Under the pieces are notes generated by a model that did not search any database, was not told where the DNA came from, and saw only the letters and a program-made list of their open reading frames with translations. Source: Haloarcula nitratireducens (GTDB taxonomy: Archaea > Halobacteriota > Halobacteria > Halobacteriales > Haloarculaceae). Taken from it: a stretch of 64,000 nt of DNA. Positions 7,858 through 16,615 of the stretch are shown here, in pieces. Positions within the stretch are counted from its first letter, which is position 1; every line of letters begins with the position of its first letter. A program made the position numbers and the translations under genes. Where the stretch lies: positions 558,001 to 622,000 of the forward strand of contig NZ_RKLT01000001.1 in NCBI RefSeq assembly GCF_019599505.1, in the 5' to 3' direction.

Positions 7858-8904
7858 GTGACTGCATCCGACGCCCGCCGTCTGCTGGTCCCGGTCGACG
7901 ACTCCGTGACGATGCGGAACACTGTCGCGTACGTCGTCGACGAGGCCCAGTCGGCGGTCACAGACGGCCCGGTCGAACTCCACTTCGTCGCCATCGCCAG
8001 CACTCGGTCGGTCGACCCGGACGCGCCCGAGGAGCTCGGCGAGGCCGCCGAACTGCTCGAACGCGTCGAAGTGTGGGTCGAAGAGGACTTCGGCGAGGAG
8101 GTCCCGTCGGACGTCACCGTCGAGACCGACGTCCTCGGTGCCGACCGCTACCTGTTCAGCCCCGGCGACTACGCGGACGCGATACTCGCTTACGCCGACG
8201 AACACGGCATCGGTCGCATCGTCCTCGACCCGGAGTACAGCCCCGGCGGCGCGACGCCGATGTTGCGCCCCCTGGAGATGGAACTCGCCCGCGGCGACGC
8301 GGAGATAGAGGAAGCGCCCGTCGAGCGACGGGCGGAGGGGACCGTCCTCGCTCGGGCGGCGTCGCTCCCGAAGTACCTCGCCGTCTTCGGCGCGTCGTAT
8401 CTCTTCTACATGCTGCTCTCCTCGTGGAAGCCGCTGGACTTCGCGACCGGGGCCTTCACCGCGGCGCTCGTCGCGGTGTTACTCGCGCCGGTTACGTTCA
8501 GCCAGCAACCCTCCTTGCGTCGAGTCGGCCGGCAACTCGTTCGGATGGTCATCTACGCGCCCTATCTGCTGAAGGAGATCGCGGTCGCCAACCTCCAGAT
8601 CGCGTACGTCGTCCTCCACCCGAGCCTGCCGATCGACCCGAAGGTCGTCCAACTGCAAGCGGCCGTCTGGGGGGACGCACCCGTGACGACGCTCGCCAAC
8701 AGCATCACGCTCACGCCCGGCACGCTGACGATCAGCGTCACCGACCGGGCGTTCGACATCCACTCGCTGACCGCCGGCTCCCGCGAGGACCTCTTCGACG
8801 GCGGTCTCGAGCGCGCGGTCAGGTTCGTCTTCTACGGCCGCGAGGCGGCCGCCATCGCGTCGCCCCGCGAACGCGGCGACGACGGGGAGGGACAGGATGG
8901 TTGA
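7858..8904 (+). CDS. mnhE: MnhE subunit of Mrp-type Na+/H+ antiporter fused to an N-terminal USP-like domain
   Basis: Starts at the GTG at 7858 and encodes 348 residues. Residues about 6-150 look like a universal-stress-protein (USP) domain: LLVPVDDSVTMRNTVAYV at the start and an IGRIVLDPEYSPGG segment near its end. Residues about 165-330 are MnhE/MrpE with two TM helices, a KEIAVANLQIAYVVL stretch and NSITLTPGTLTISV, the family hallmark. MnhE is about 160 residues, so the extra half is an added soluble domain. It is the first of nine genes that overlap by 1 to 8 bp through 15854. The antiporter exchanges Na+ for H+ at the cytoplasmic membrane. Confidence 0.93.
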   Translation: MTASDARRLLVPVDDSVTMRNTVAYVVDEAQSAVTDGPVELHFVAIASTRSVDPDAPEELGEAAELLERVEVWVEEDFGEEVPSDVTVETDVLGADRYLFSPGDYADAILAYADEHGIGRIVLDPEYSPGGATPMLRPLEMELARGDAEIEEAPVERRAEGTVLARAASLPKYLAVFGASYLFYMLLSSWKPLDFATGAFTAALVAVLLAPVTFSQQPSLRRVGRQLVRMVIYAPYLLKEIAVANLQIAYVVLHPSLPIDPKVVQLQAAVWGDAPVTTLANSITLTPGTLTISVTDRAFDIHSLTAGSREDLFDGGLERAVRFVFYGREAAAIASPRERGDDGEGQDG

Positions 8905-9172
8905 GTTCGAACAGGCGCTGCTGGCCATCGCCGCGGCGTTCGTCCTCTTCGCCGTCGTGGCGCTGTACCGCGTCTACGTCGGCCCGACGATCCACGACCG
9001 GGTCATCGCGGTCAACGTCATGGGGACCAACACCGTCATCGCCATCGCGCTGGTCTCGGCGGCGTTCGACGAGCCGGTCTTCCTCGACGTGGCGTTAGTG
9101 TACGCCCTGTTGAACTTCCTGCTCTCGATCGCGTTCTCGAAGTTCAACGTCGAGCACGGGGGTGTGCTGTGA
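8897..9172 (+). CDS. mnhF: MnhF subunit of Mrp-type Na+/H+ antiporter
   Basis: A 91-residue, three-TM protein with VYVGPTIHDRVIAVNVMGTNTV, the conserved MrpF core (G-P-x-x-x-D-R). It overlaps mnhE by 8 bp and mnhG by 4 bp, indicating translational coupling. MrpF is a small membrane subunit required for assembly of the complex. Confidence 0.93.
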   Translation: MVEFEQALLAIAAAFVLFAVVALYRVYVGPTIHDRVIAVNVMGTNTVIAIALVSAAFDEPVFLDVALVYALLNFLLSIAFSKFNVEHGGVL

Positions 9173-9489
9173 CGCCCCTCGAGTGGGGTATCGTCGCCCT
9201 CGCCCTCGTCGGCGCGTTCTTCGGCGGCGTCGCGGCGCTCGGCATCCTCCGGCTTCCGGACATCTACACGCGCGCTCACGCGGCCTCGAAGAGCGACACG
9301 CTCGGGGCGGTCCTCACCATCGCCGCGGTCGGATTCGCCCTGCAGACGGACCTCTCGACGATCAAGGCCGTCTTCCTCCTCACGTTCATGTTCACGACGA
9401 ACCCGACGGCGGCTCACGCCATCGCCCGCGCCGCACAGGAACAAGGTATCGAACCGTGGACGGTCGAAGACGGGGAGGGTGAGCGATGA
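9169..9489 (+). CDS. mnhG: MnhG subunit of Mrp-type Na+/H+ antiporter
   Basis: A 106-residue, three-TM protein with a GTG start. It shows the MrpG pattern LGILRLPDIYTRAHAASKSDTLG and a C-terminal TTNPTAAHAIARAA. It overlaps both neighbours by 4 bp. In Mrp complexes MrpG packs with MrpE and MrpF at one end of the membrane arm. Confidence 0.93.
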   Translation: MTPLEWGIVALALVGAFFGGVAALGILRLPDIYTRAHAASKSDTLGAVLTIAAVGFALQTDLSTIKAVFLLTFMFTTNPTAAHAIARAAQEQGIEPWTVEDGEGER

Positions 9490-10025
9490 CGCTGACGCTG
9501 CTCGAAGGCGCGCTGCTCGTCTTCGTCGTCGGCTGTGCCATCGGCGCGGCGCTCCTCCGCGATACGCTCGCGGCGGTGATGTCCTTCGCCGCCTACAGCC
9601 TCGGCATCTCCATCCTCTGGCTCATCTTACAGGCGCCGGACGTGGGACTGACCGAGGCCGCGGTGGGGGCGGGCATCATGACCATCCTGTTCCTGTTGAC
9701 GCTCGCGAACACCGTCTCGCCCGACACCGACGAGCTGTTCGAATCGGTCGACTTGAAGGCGGTGGCTCTCGTCTCCGTCTTCGTCCTGGTGATGGGCGCG
9801 ACCGTCCCGGCGCTGCCGGCCATCGGGGCCCCGAACGCGCCGGTGGTCGGCGGTGACGTGACGCAGTACTACCTCGAAAACGCCTACAAGGAGACGCAGG
9901 TCAAGAACGCCGTGACCGCGGTGCTCGCGGCCTACCGCGGGTTCGACACGCTCGGGGAGGCCGTCGTGGTCTTCGCCGCGGGCGTCGTCGCCCTCTCGGT
10001 CCTGCGTCGGGAGGTGTTCGCATGA
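9486..10025 (+). CDS. Mrp antiporter DUF4040/MbhD-like subunit (N-terminal type MnhB, here mnhB1)
   Basis: A 179-residue protein. The first about 90 residues are the DUF4040/MbhD module (AAVMSFAAYSLGISILWLILQAPDVGLTEA split across two helices, with conserved D and E in APDVGLTEA). The rest contains a long helix and KNAVTAVLAAYRGFDTLGEAVVV, as in the C-terminal end of MrpA and in MbhE. In bacteria these parts are fused to the C-terminus of MrpA; here they form a separate gene. It overlaps both neighbours by 4 bp. Confidence 0.88.
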   Translation: MTLTLLEGALLVFVVGCAIGAALLRDTLAAVMSFAAYSLGISILWLILQAPDVGLTEAAVGAGIMTILFLLTLANTVSPDTDELFESVDLKAVALVSVFVLVMGATVPALPAIGAPNAPVVGGDVTQYYLENAYKETQVKNAVTAVLAAYRGFDTLGEAVVVFAAGVVALSVLRREVFA

Positions 10026-10498
10026 GCGCCGACGAGCAGCCCGGCCTCTACGTCGAGAGCACCATCATCATGACGACGGTACGCGTCGTCGCGCCGTTCG
10101 TGTTGACGTTCGCGATGTTCATCATGTTCCACGGCGCGGACACCCCCGGCGGCGGGTTCCAGGGCGGCGTCGCCGCCGGCTCGGTGGTGATGATGATCGC
10201 GTTCGCCTACGGCATCGAGTCCACCCGGCAGTGGGTGGACGAGCGAGTGGTCACGGCGCTGGCCGCCGGCGGCGTCCTCACGTTCGCCGCCGTCGGTCTC
10301 GGCGCGCTCGCGCTGGGCGGGCAGTTCCTGCAGTACGACGAGTACCTCTTCCTGTACAAGGACGCAATCAAGTACGGCATCGAACTGGTCGAGCTCGGTA
10401 TCGGCGGCGTCGTCGCCAGCGTCGTCATCGGCCTGTTCTTCCTGCTGGCCGCCGGGTTCAGCCACGCCGCGGACGACGGCTCGGAGGAGACGACATGA
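10022..10498 (+). CDS. mnhB: MnhB subunit of Mrp-type Na+/H+ antiporter
   Basis: A 158-residue, four-TM protein carrying the MrpB signature FIMFHGADTPGGGFQGG (about residues 37-53). The start ATG overlaps the upstream stop. MrpB is part of the structural membrane core of the complex. The short cytoplasmic tail is acidic. Confidence 0.94.
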   Translation: MSADEQPGLYVESTIIMTTVRVVAPFVLTFAMFIMFHGADTPGGGFQGGVAAGSVVMMIAFAYGIESTRQWVDERVVTALAAGGVLTFAAVGLGALALGGQFLQYDEYLFLYKDAIKYGIELVELGIGGVVASVVIGLFFLLAAGFSHAADDGSEETT

Positions 10499-10872
10499 AC
10501 GCGACGCTCCCGCTCCAGCTGGACCTGTTGACGACGCACTACAACTACTACGCCGTCGTCGTCCTGCTCGGTATCGGGCTGTACATGCTCGTGGACTCGC
10601 CGAACCTCGTGAAGAAGGTCATCGGGATGAACGTCTTCCAGACGGGTATCTTCCTGTTTTTCATCACGCTGGCCTACCGCTCGGGCGGGAACCCGCCGGT
10701 CATCACCGACGGCGGCGGCCCGTACGTCAGCCCGCTCCCGCACGTCCTCATCCTGACGGCCATCGTCGTCGGAGTGAGTCTCACCGCGGTGGCGCTGGCG
10801 CTCATCGTCCGCATCTACTCGGAGTACGGCACGCTCGACGAAGAGACGCTGGAGCAACTCTACCATGATTGA
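10495..10872 (+). CDS. mnhC: MnhC subunit of Mrp-type Na+/H+ antiporter (NuoK-like)
   Basis: A 125-residue, three-TM protein related to NuoK of complex I. Conserved segments are VDSPNLVKKVIGMNVFQTGI and PLPHVLILTAIVVGVSLTAVALAL. The start ATG at 10495 overlaps the mnhB stop; the longer open frame upstream is a shadow of mnhB. It overlaps mnhD by 8 bp. Confidence 0.94.
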   Translation: MNATLPLQLDLLTTHYNYYAVVVLLGIGLYMLVDSPNLVKKVIGMNVFQTGIFLFFITLAYRSGGNPPVITDGGGPYVSPLPHVLILTAIVVGVSLTAVALALIVRIYSEYGTLDEETLEQLYHD

Positions 10873-12355
10873 CCACCTACCTCCGCTGCTAGTCGTGTTG
10901 CCCATCGTCGGTGCGACGCTCCCGCTCGTCGCGGGGCTGCTCACCGACCGCGCCGGCTGGCCGATAACGACCGTGACGATGCTGGTCCACGCGCCCCTCG
11001 CGGGGCTGTTGTGGTGGACCGTCTGGACCGACGGCGTCGTCGAGTACGCCGTCGGCGGCTACGCCGCGCCTTACGGCATCGAACTCGTCGTCGACGGCCT
11101 CTCGGCGACGGTCGTCCTGCTCGTAAGCGTCGTCGCCCTCGGCCTGCTCGCGTACGCGCGCCGCGCGGGGCCGCGCTCGAACACGTTCTCCAGCATGTAC
11201 CTCCTGCTCGTCACCGGGCTGACGGGAATGACCGTCACGGGGGACGTGTTCAACCTCTACGTCTTCCTCGAGATCACGGGGCTGGCCGCCTACGGGCTCG
11301 TCGCCAGCGGGCGCGAGGGGAGTTCGGCCGTCGCGGCGCTGAAGTACCTCATCATCGGGACGGTCGGGGCGTCGCTGTACCTGCTCGGCGTCGGCTATCT
11401 CTTGGCGGGGACCGGGACGCTGAACATGGCGGACCTCGCCGGGACGCTCGGGACCGAGGCCGCCCCCTACGACTCGACGCTCGTACTGACCGCCTTCGGC
11501 CTGGTGGTCGGCGGCCTGACGGTGAAGGTGGCGCTGTTCCCGCTGCACACCTGGCAACCGGACGCCTACGCGAACGCGCCCGACACCGTCAGCGCGTTCA
11601 TCTCGGCGCTGGTCTCGACGGTGTCGGCGTACGCCCTCGCCCGCTTGCTGTTCTCGGTGTTCACGGTCGACTTCCTCACCGCGGTTCCGGCCGCCCGCTG
11701 GGCCCTCTTGGGGCTGGCGAGCGTGAGTATCATCGCCGGCAGCGCGCTGGCGGTCGCTCAGAGCAACGTCCAGCGAATGCTCGCGTACTCTTCGGTGTCG
11801 CAGTTCGGCCTCGTCGTCGCCGGCTTCACCATCGCCACGCCCGTCGCCGTCGTCGGCGCGACGATTCACCTCGTCGGCCACGCCATCATGAAGGGCGGCC
11901 TCTTCGCCGCGACCGGCATCATCGAACGGCGGACCGGCGCGCGGTCGGTCAGGAGCTACGCCGGGATGGGCGCTCGGACGCCGCTGGCCGCCGGCTCCTT
12001 CGCCGTGTTGGCGCTGGCGATGGTCGGCGTCCCGCCCGCCGTCGGCTTCTTCGGCAAGTGGTACATCGTCGTCGGGGCCGTCGAGTCGGGCCTCTGGCCG
12101 GTCGTCGTCGTGCTGCTCGCGAGCACGCTCCTGACGCTCGCGTACTTCGCGCGACTGGTCGAGCGGCTCTACTTCGCCGAGCCGACCATCCGCGAGGGCG
12201 AGGAGACGGCCGTCGCAGACGGCGGCGAGAGCGTCTCGACTGGGATGGTGGCCGTCGTCGTCACCGCCGCCGTCCTCTCGATCGCGCTCATCGCCGGCGT
12301 GCCGGTGTTGGACAGCCTCCTGAACGAGACGCTCCCACCACTACTCCAACGATGA
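10865..12355 (+). CDS. mnhD: MnhD-type antiporter-like subunit 1
   Basis: A 496-residue protein of the NuoL/M/N-MrpA/D family with about 14 TM helices. The proton-path residues expected in the family are present: Glu136 in NLYVFLEITGL and Lys221 in GLTVKVALFPLHTWQPDAY. The discontinuous-helix segment RMLAYSSVSQFGLVVAG is also present. First of three consecutive antiporter-like subunits; its stop overlaps the next start by 4 bp. Confidence 0.93.
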   Translation: MIDHLPPLLVVLPIVGATLPLVAGLLTDRAGWPITTVTMLVHAPLAGLLWWTVWTDGVVEYAVGGYAAPYGIELVVDGLSATVVLLVSVVALGLLAYARRAGPRSNTFSSMYLLLVTGLTGMTVTGDVFNLYVFLEITGLAAYGLVASGREGSSAVAALKYLIIGTVGASLYLLGVGYLLAGTGTLNMADLAGTLGTEAAPYDSTLVLTAFGLVVGGLTVKVALFPLHTWQPDAYANAPDTVSAFISALVSTVSAYALARLLFSVFTVDFLTAVPAARWALLGLASVSIIAGSALAVAQSNVQRMLAYSSVSQFGLVVAGFTIATPVAVVGATIHLVGHAIMKGGLFAATGIIERRTGARSVRSYAGMGARTPLAAGSFAVLALAMVGVPPAVGFFGKWYIVVGAVESGLWPVVVVLLASTLLTLAYFARLVERLYFAEPTIREGEETAVADGGESVSTGMVAVVVTAAVLSIALIAGVPVLDSLLNETLPPLLQR

Positions 12356-14064
12356 CCGAAGTCGCCTCACTCCGACCGCTGCTCGCCGTGCTCGTCTCGG
12401 CCGTCGCCATCCCGGTGATCCTCGGCCTGAAATCGCGGCCAAACGTCCGCGAGGGCGTGACGCTCACCGTCGCCCTGGCGAAGTTCGCCGTCGTCGCGAG
12501 CATGGTCCCCGCCGTCCTCGGCGGCGACCAGTTCCGCGTCGCCCTGGGCGAGTTCGGCAACGGCCTCACGTTCGCCCTCGAAGCGGACGCGCTGGGGATC
12601 CTCTTCGCCCTGCTCGCCAGCCTGCTGTGGATCGTGACCAGTTTCTACAGCATCGGCTACATGCGCGGCCTCGACGAGCACGCACAGACGCGCTACTTCG
12701 CCTCCTTCGCGGCGAGTCTCGCCTCCGCCGTCGGCGTCGCCTTCGCCGCCAACCTGCTCACGCTCTTCCTGTTCTACGAACTGCTGACGGTCTCGACGTA
12801 CCCGCTGGTGACTCACGACGAGACCGACGAAGCCCGGTCGGCCGGTCGGAAGTACCTCGCGTACACCTTCGCCGGGGGCGTCGCAGTCCTCGGGGGCAGC
12901 GCTATCGTCTACTTCCTGACGGGGACGACGGCGTTCGCGCCCGGCGGCATCGAGGCGCTGGCGACGGCCGACCCGACGCTCGCTCGCGCCGCGTTCGCGT
13001 TACTCGCCGCGGGGTTCGGCGTGAAGGCGGCGCTGATGCCGGCCCACTCCTGGCTGCCCGACGCGATGGTCGCGCCGACGCCGGTCTCTGGCCTGCTCCA
13101 CGCCGTCGCCGTCGTCAAGAGCGGCATCTTCGGGCTCGCCCGCGTCGTCCTCGACGTCTTCGGCCCAGACGTGATGCGGGACCTCGGCGTGGCCCTCCCG
13201 CTGGCGGCCGTCGCCGCGTTCACGCTCCTGACCGCGAGCGTCATCGCGCTCAGACAGGACAACCTCAAGCGGCGGCTGGCGTACTCGACCATCAGCCAGC
13301 TCTCGTACATCGTCCTCGGACTGGCGATCCTAGAGGGCGACGCCCTCGTCGGCGGGTTGCTCCACATCCCCGCCCACGCGTTCATGAAGCTCACGCTGTT
13401 CTTCTGCGCCGGCGCGATCCACGTCGAGACCCACACCGACGACATCAGCGACATGGCCGGCATCGGCAGACGGATGCCGCTGACGATGACCGCCTTCGGC
13501 GTCGCGGCCGCCGGGATGGCCGGCATCCCGCTCGTTGCGGGGTTCGTCAGCAAGTGGTACCTCGTCATCGGCGCGCTGAACTTAGAGAGCGGCGGGCTGA
13601 TTTTCGCCGGCGCGCTGCTGGTCTCGGGCGTGCTCAACATCGCGTACTTCTGGCCCATCGTCTATCAGGCGTTCTTCGAGTCGCCCGAGGAACACGACGA
13701 GAAGCCGCTCGTCGAGGAAGGAATCGGCGGCCGATACGCGCTCCAGCCGGACGGCGGCGACGCCGAGACGGTCGATTCGCGCCACGCGCGGGGTAACGAG
13801 GAACACGAAGAGGAGGAAGAGCCGAGACCGGAACACGTCGACCACCTCGGGAAGCGCCACGAGGACCACGACCACCACGGCGGCCCGCCGGCGACGGGCT
13901 GGGACCAGCGTAACTGGGTGGGCGGCGAGAGCACGTGGTTCATGCTCGGACCGATCCTGACGGCCGCGACGCTATCGCTGCTGTTGGGGATCGTCCCCAA
14001 CGCCGTCGTCTTCCTGCAGATCGTGACCGAAGTCGTCGGGAACCTCCCGGGGGTGACGCTCTGA
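12352..14064 (+). CDS. MnhD/MrpA-like antiporter subunit 2
   Basis: A 570-residue antiporter-like subunit. Glu143 (FLFYELLTVSTYP) and Lys225 (FGVKAALMPAHSWLPDA) are conserved. The segment RRLAYSTISQLSYIVLG and the acidic, histidine-rich loop (about residues 480-515, many E and H) precede the last TM helix. That His/Glu-rich cytoplasmic or periplasmic loop is longer than usual and could bind metal, which is inference. The start is the ATG overlapping the previous stop; the long open frame upstream is a shadow of subunit 1. Confidence 0.92.
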   Translation: MTEVASLRPLLAVLVSAVAIPVILGLKSRPNVREGVTLTVALAKFAVVASMVPAVLGGDQFRVALGEFGNGLTFALEADALGILFALLASLLWIVTSFYSIGYMRGLDEHAQTRYFASFAASLASAVGVAFAANLLTLFLFYELLTVSTYPLVTHDETDEARSAGRKYLAYTFAGGVAVLGGSAIVYFLTGTTAFAPGGIEALATADPTLARAAFALLAAGFGVKAALMPAHSWLPDAMVAPTPVSGLLHAVAVVKSGIFGLARVVLDVFGPDVMRDLGVALPLAAVAAFTLLTASVIALRQDNLKRRLAYSTISQLSYIVLGLAILEGDALVGGLLHIPAHAFMKLTLFFCAGAIHVETHTDDISDMAGIGRRMPLTMTAFGVAAAGMAGIPLVAGFVSKWYLVIGALNLESGGLIFAGALLVSGVLNIAYFWPIVYQAFFESPEEHDEKPLVEEGIGGRYALQPDGGDAETVDSRHARGNEEHEEEEEPRPEHVDHLGKRHEDHDHHGGPPATGWDQRNWVGGESTWFMLGPILTAATLSLLLGIVPNAVVFLQIVTEVVGNLPGVTL

Positions 14065-15854
14065 TGGCGGGCCTCCTGACGGCGATTCCGCCGGTGGCGC
14101 TCCTGCTTCCGGTGGCGATACTCGTCGCCCTGTTGCCCCGCCGAAGCGGGCACGCGCTGGGTGTCCTCGCGTCCGCGCTGGCGACGGCGTGGGTGTGGGT
14201 CGTTCCAGACGGGGCGTACCTGCAGACGACGTTCCTCGGGTTCGAGGCGGTGCTGTTCAACGTTGACGACTTCTCGCGGCTGATGGGCCTCGTCTTCGGC
14301 CTCATCGCCGCCGTCGCCGTGCTGTATTCGTACGCCAGCGACGCCGACGGGGTCCAGACCGGCTTCGCGCTCTCGTACGTGGCGACGAGCTTCGGGGCCG
14401 TCTTCGCCGGCGACTGGCTCACGCTGCTGTTCTTCTGGGAGCTGATGGCCGTCACCAGCACGCTGTTGGTGTGGTACTACGGCGGCAAAGCGGTTCGAGC
14501 GGGCTTCCGCTACGCGCTCTTTCACGGCATCGGCGGGACGCTCCTGATGGCCGCCATCCTCCAGACCTACGTCGTCAAGGGGACGTTCCTCTTCGCGTCG
14601 GTGCCCGGCGGTCCCGAGACGGCCGGTATCGCGGCGGGTCTGCCCGCGGCGCTGGCCGCAATCGGCATCGGCGTCAACGTCGGCTTCATCGGCCTGCACG
14701 CATGGCTTCCGGACACCTACCCGCGCCCGCACGTCGCCGCCAGCGTCTTCCTCTGCGTGTTCACCACGAAGACCGGCGTCTACGGCATGTACCGGGCGTT
14801 CCCCGAGGGCCACGTCGCCATCGCCTACATGGGCGGCGGGATGGCCGTCTTCGGCGCGACGTTCGCGCTGTTCCAGAACGACATGCGCCGCCTGCTCTCC
14901 TATCACATCCAGTCGCAGGTCGGCTACATGATCGCCGGCGTCGGCATCGGCGGCGCGCTGGCACAGGCCGGCGCGTTCGCCCACGTGTTCAACCACATCC
15001 TCTACAAGGGCCTGCTGTTCATGACCGCCGGCGTCGTCATCTACCGCACCGGCGAGGAGAGCCTGAAGAAACTCGGCGGCCTCCGAAAGGAGATGCCCCT
15101 CACCGCGGGGGCGTTTACCGTCGCCGCGCTCTCCATCGCCGGCTTCCCCGGCTTCAACGGCTTCGTCAGCAAGGGCATCGTCATCTCGGCGAGCCACTAC
15201 AGCTTCTCGAAGGGGCCGCTGCCCATCGGCGACTTCTACACGCTCGAATGGCTGCTCCTGCTGGGTGGTATCGGCACGTTCATGTCGTTCATCAAGTTCG
15301 GCTACTACGCCTTCTTCCACGGCGAGTACGACGGCAGCGTCCCCGACGCCAACCGCCTCCAGAGCGTCGCCATGATTTCGGTCGCGGCGCTGTGTGTCGC
15401 CTACGGCGTCTTCGATAGCGCGCTGTTCGCCATCCTTCCGTTCGACGTGACCGACGGCGCCGTCGTCTCGCACGTCTACAAGACCTACACCGTTCCCCAC
15501 GTCGTCGAAGGGGTCGCCCTCGCCGTCCTCGGCCTGATCGGCTTCGCGGTGACGAAGAAACCCCTCTCGAAGCTCGGCCGCGTCCCCGACGTCGACTCGC
15601 TGTACAACCCGGGAGCGTTCTACGGGATGCGGGCGCTGGTCGTCGGCGTCACCGAACTGTACGCCGCCGTCGACCGGATCTCGGTGAACGCCGCGAGCGC
15701 GTTCACCAGCGCGGTCGCCAACCCCGACGCGCTCTACGAGCGAGTTATCGGAGGCGATGACGAAGACGTCCGCCACCCGCTCCGAGCGGGTATCGGCCTC
15801 AGCATCCTCGTCCTCGCCGCGTTCGTTACGCTGGCCCTACTGATCTTACCGTAG
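14064..15854 (+). CDS. MnhD/NuoL-like antiporter subunit 3, TM7 lysine replaced
   Basis: A 596-residue antiporter-like subunit that begins 1 bp inside the previous stop (TGATG). Glu126 is present (LLFFWELMAVTSTL), but the place of the conserved TM7 lysine is Asn205 in GIGVNVGFIGLHAWLPDTY. It keeps RRLLSYHIQSQVGYMIAG and a broken helix. The charge swap suggests this subunit does not pump in the same way as the other two, as in other Mrp- and Mbh-type structures where subunits have divided roles. Last gene of the operon; the following region is AT-richer. Confidence 0.9.
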   Translation: MAGLLTAIPPVALLLPVAILVALLPRRSGHALGVLASALATAWVWVVPDGAYLQTTFLGFEAVLFNVDDFSRLMGLVFGLIAAVAVLYSYASDADGVQTGFALSYVATSFGAVFAGDWLTLLFFWELMAVTSTLLVWYYGGKAVRAGFRYALFHGIGGTLLMAAILQTYVVKGTFLFASVPGGPETAGIAAGLPAALAAIGIGVNVGFIGLHAWLPDTYPRPHVAASVFLCVFTTKTGVYGMYRAFPEGHVAIAYMGGGMAVFGATFALFQNDMRRLLSYHIQSQVGYMIAGVGIGGALAQAGAFAHVFNHILYKGLLFMTAGVVIYRTGEESLKKLGGLRKEMPLTAGAFTVAALSIAGFPGFNGFVSKGIVISASHYSFSKGPLPIGDFYTLEWLLLLGGIGTFMSFIKFGYYAFFHGEYDGSVPDANRLQSVAMISVAALCVAYGVFDSALFAILPFDVTDGAVVSHVYKTYTVPHVVEGVALAVLGLIGFAVTKKPLSKLGRVPDVDSLYNPGAFYGMRALVVGVTELYAAVDRISVNAASAFTSAVANPDALYERVIGGDDEDVRHPLRAGIGLSILVLAAFVTLALLILP

Positions 15855-15980
15855 CTCTCCCCTCTATCTCAGGGGGTATTTTCACAACAGATAATTGGTG
15901 CTGTAGGTTTATGTACCGGCGCGAGTTTCTTTCGCTAAGGACACTGCCGGGCCCTCCCCGGTACGTTCCGGAGACAAACG

Positions 15981-16484
15981 ATGGATATCAAACGACTCAT
16001 CAACGACGACGACGCTGTCTCGCCGGTCATCGGCGTCATCCTGATGGTGGCCATTACGGTCATCCTCGCAGCAGTCATCGCAACGTTCGTTCTCGGCCTC
16101 GGCGAGAACCTCAGCAACACCGCCCCGCAGGCTAGCTTTAGTTTCGATTACGACGAGAACAGCGGCGATTCTGAAATACTAACGATCACGCACGACGGCG
16201 GTGACAGTATCGATGGGGGAGACCTCAACGTCACTGCAAGTGGTGTGACCTCCGATAACGGTGGAGATATCGCGGTCGGTGACGATTTCTTCACCAGTAC
16301 TGTCTCCGCTGGTGTTAGCGCTGAGGGCGACAACACGATGTTCCGCTACAGTAACGGGACGAAGGTATCAGCTGTCAGCGGCGAGCCCCAGGACCTCGAC
16401 CTCAGTAGCGCGACGGTCCGCGTCGTCTACCAGTCTGAGGGTAGTTCCGCGACTCTCGGCGAGTGGTCCGGCCCCGACGCGTAA
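15981..16484 (+). CDS. Type IV pilin (PilA-like), first of three
   Basis: A 167-residue precursor. The class III signal peptide has a short charged head ([11 protein letters not shown]) followed by the near-invariant haloarchaeal pilin helix [20 protein letters not shown]. It would be cut by the prepilin peptidase PibD at the head/helix junction. The rest is a small Ser/Thr/Asp/Gly-rich beta domain with several N-x-S/T sites (for example NVTAS and NGTKV). The C-terminus reads [27 protein letters not shown]-like TTTATGTA lies near 15908, giving a leader of about 45 nt. These pilins form adhesion pili. Confidence 0.92.
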   Translation: MDIKRLINDDDAVSPVIGVILMVAITVILAAVIATFVLGLGENLSNTAPQASFSFDYDENSGDSEILTITHDGGDSIDGGDLNVTASGVTSDNGGDIAVGDDFFTSTVSAGVSAEGDNTMFRYSNGTKVSAVSGEPQDLDLSSATVRVVYQSEGSSATLGEWSGPDA

Positions 16485-16615
16485 GCTGACCCTCAAATTC
16501 TTCTTTCGCGCAACGATGGCCAGTATCTACACGATCCTACCGATTAATAAGGTCGGCTTATCTCTGTGAGACACATGGCACCACCGGCTCGCGCGTGGGG
16601 TCGAAGGACACACCG

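Noticed and set aside
13665..15776. 703-codon open frame on the minus strand opposite the antiporter genes
   Set aside because: Composition is that of an antisense shadow (long runs of Arg/Gly/Glu from GC-rich codons), and the plus strand has two coherent, overlapping Mrp genes with conserved motifs.
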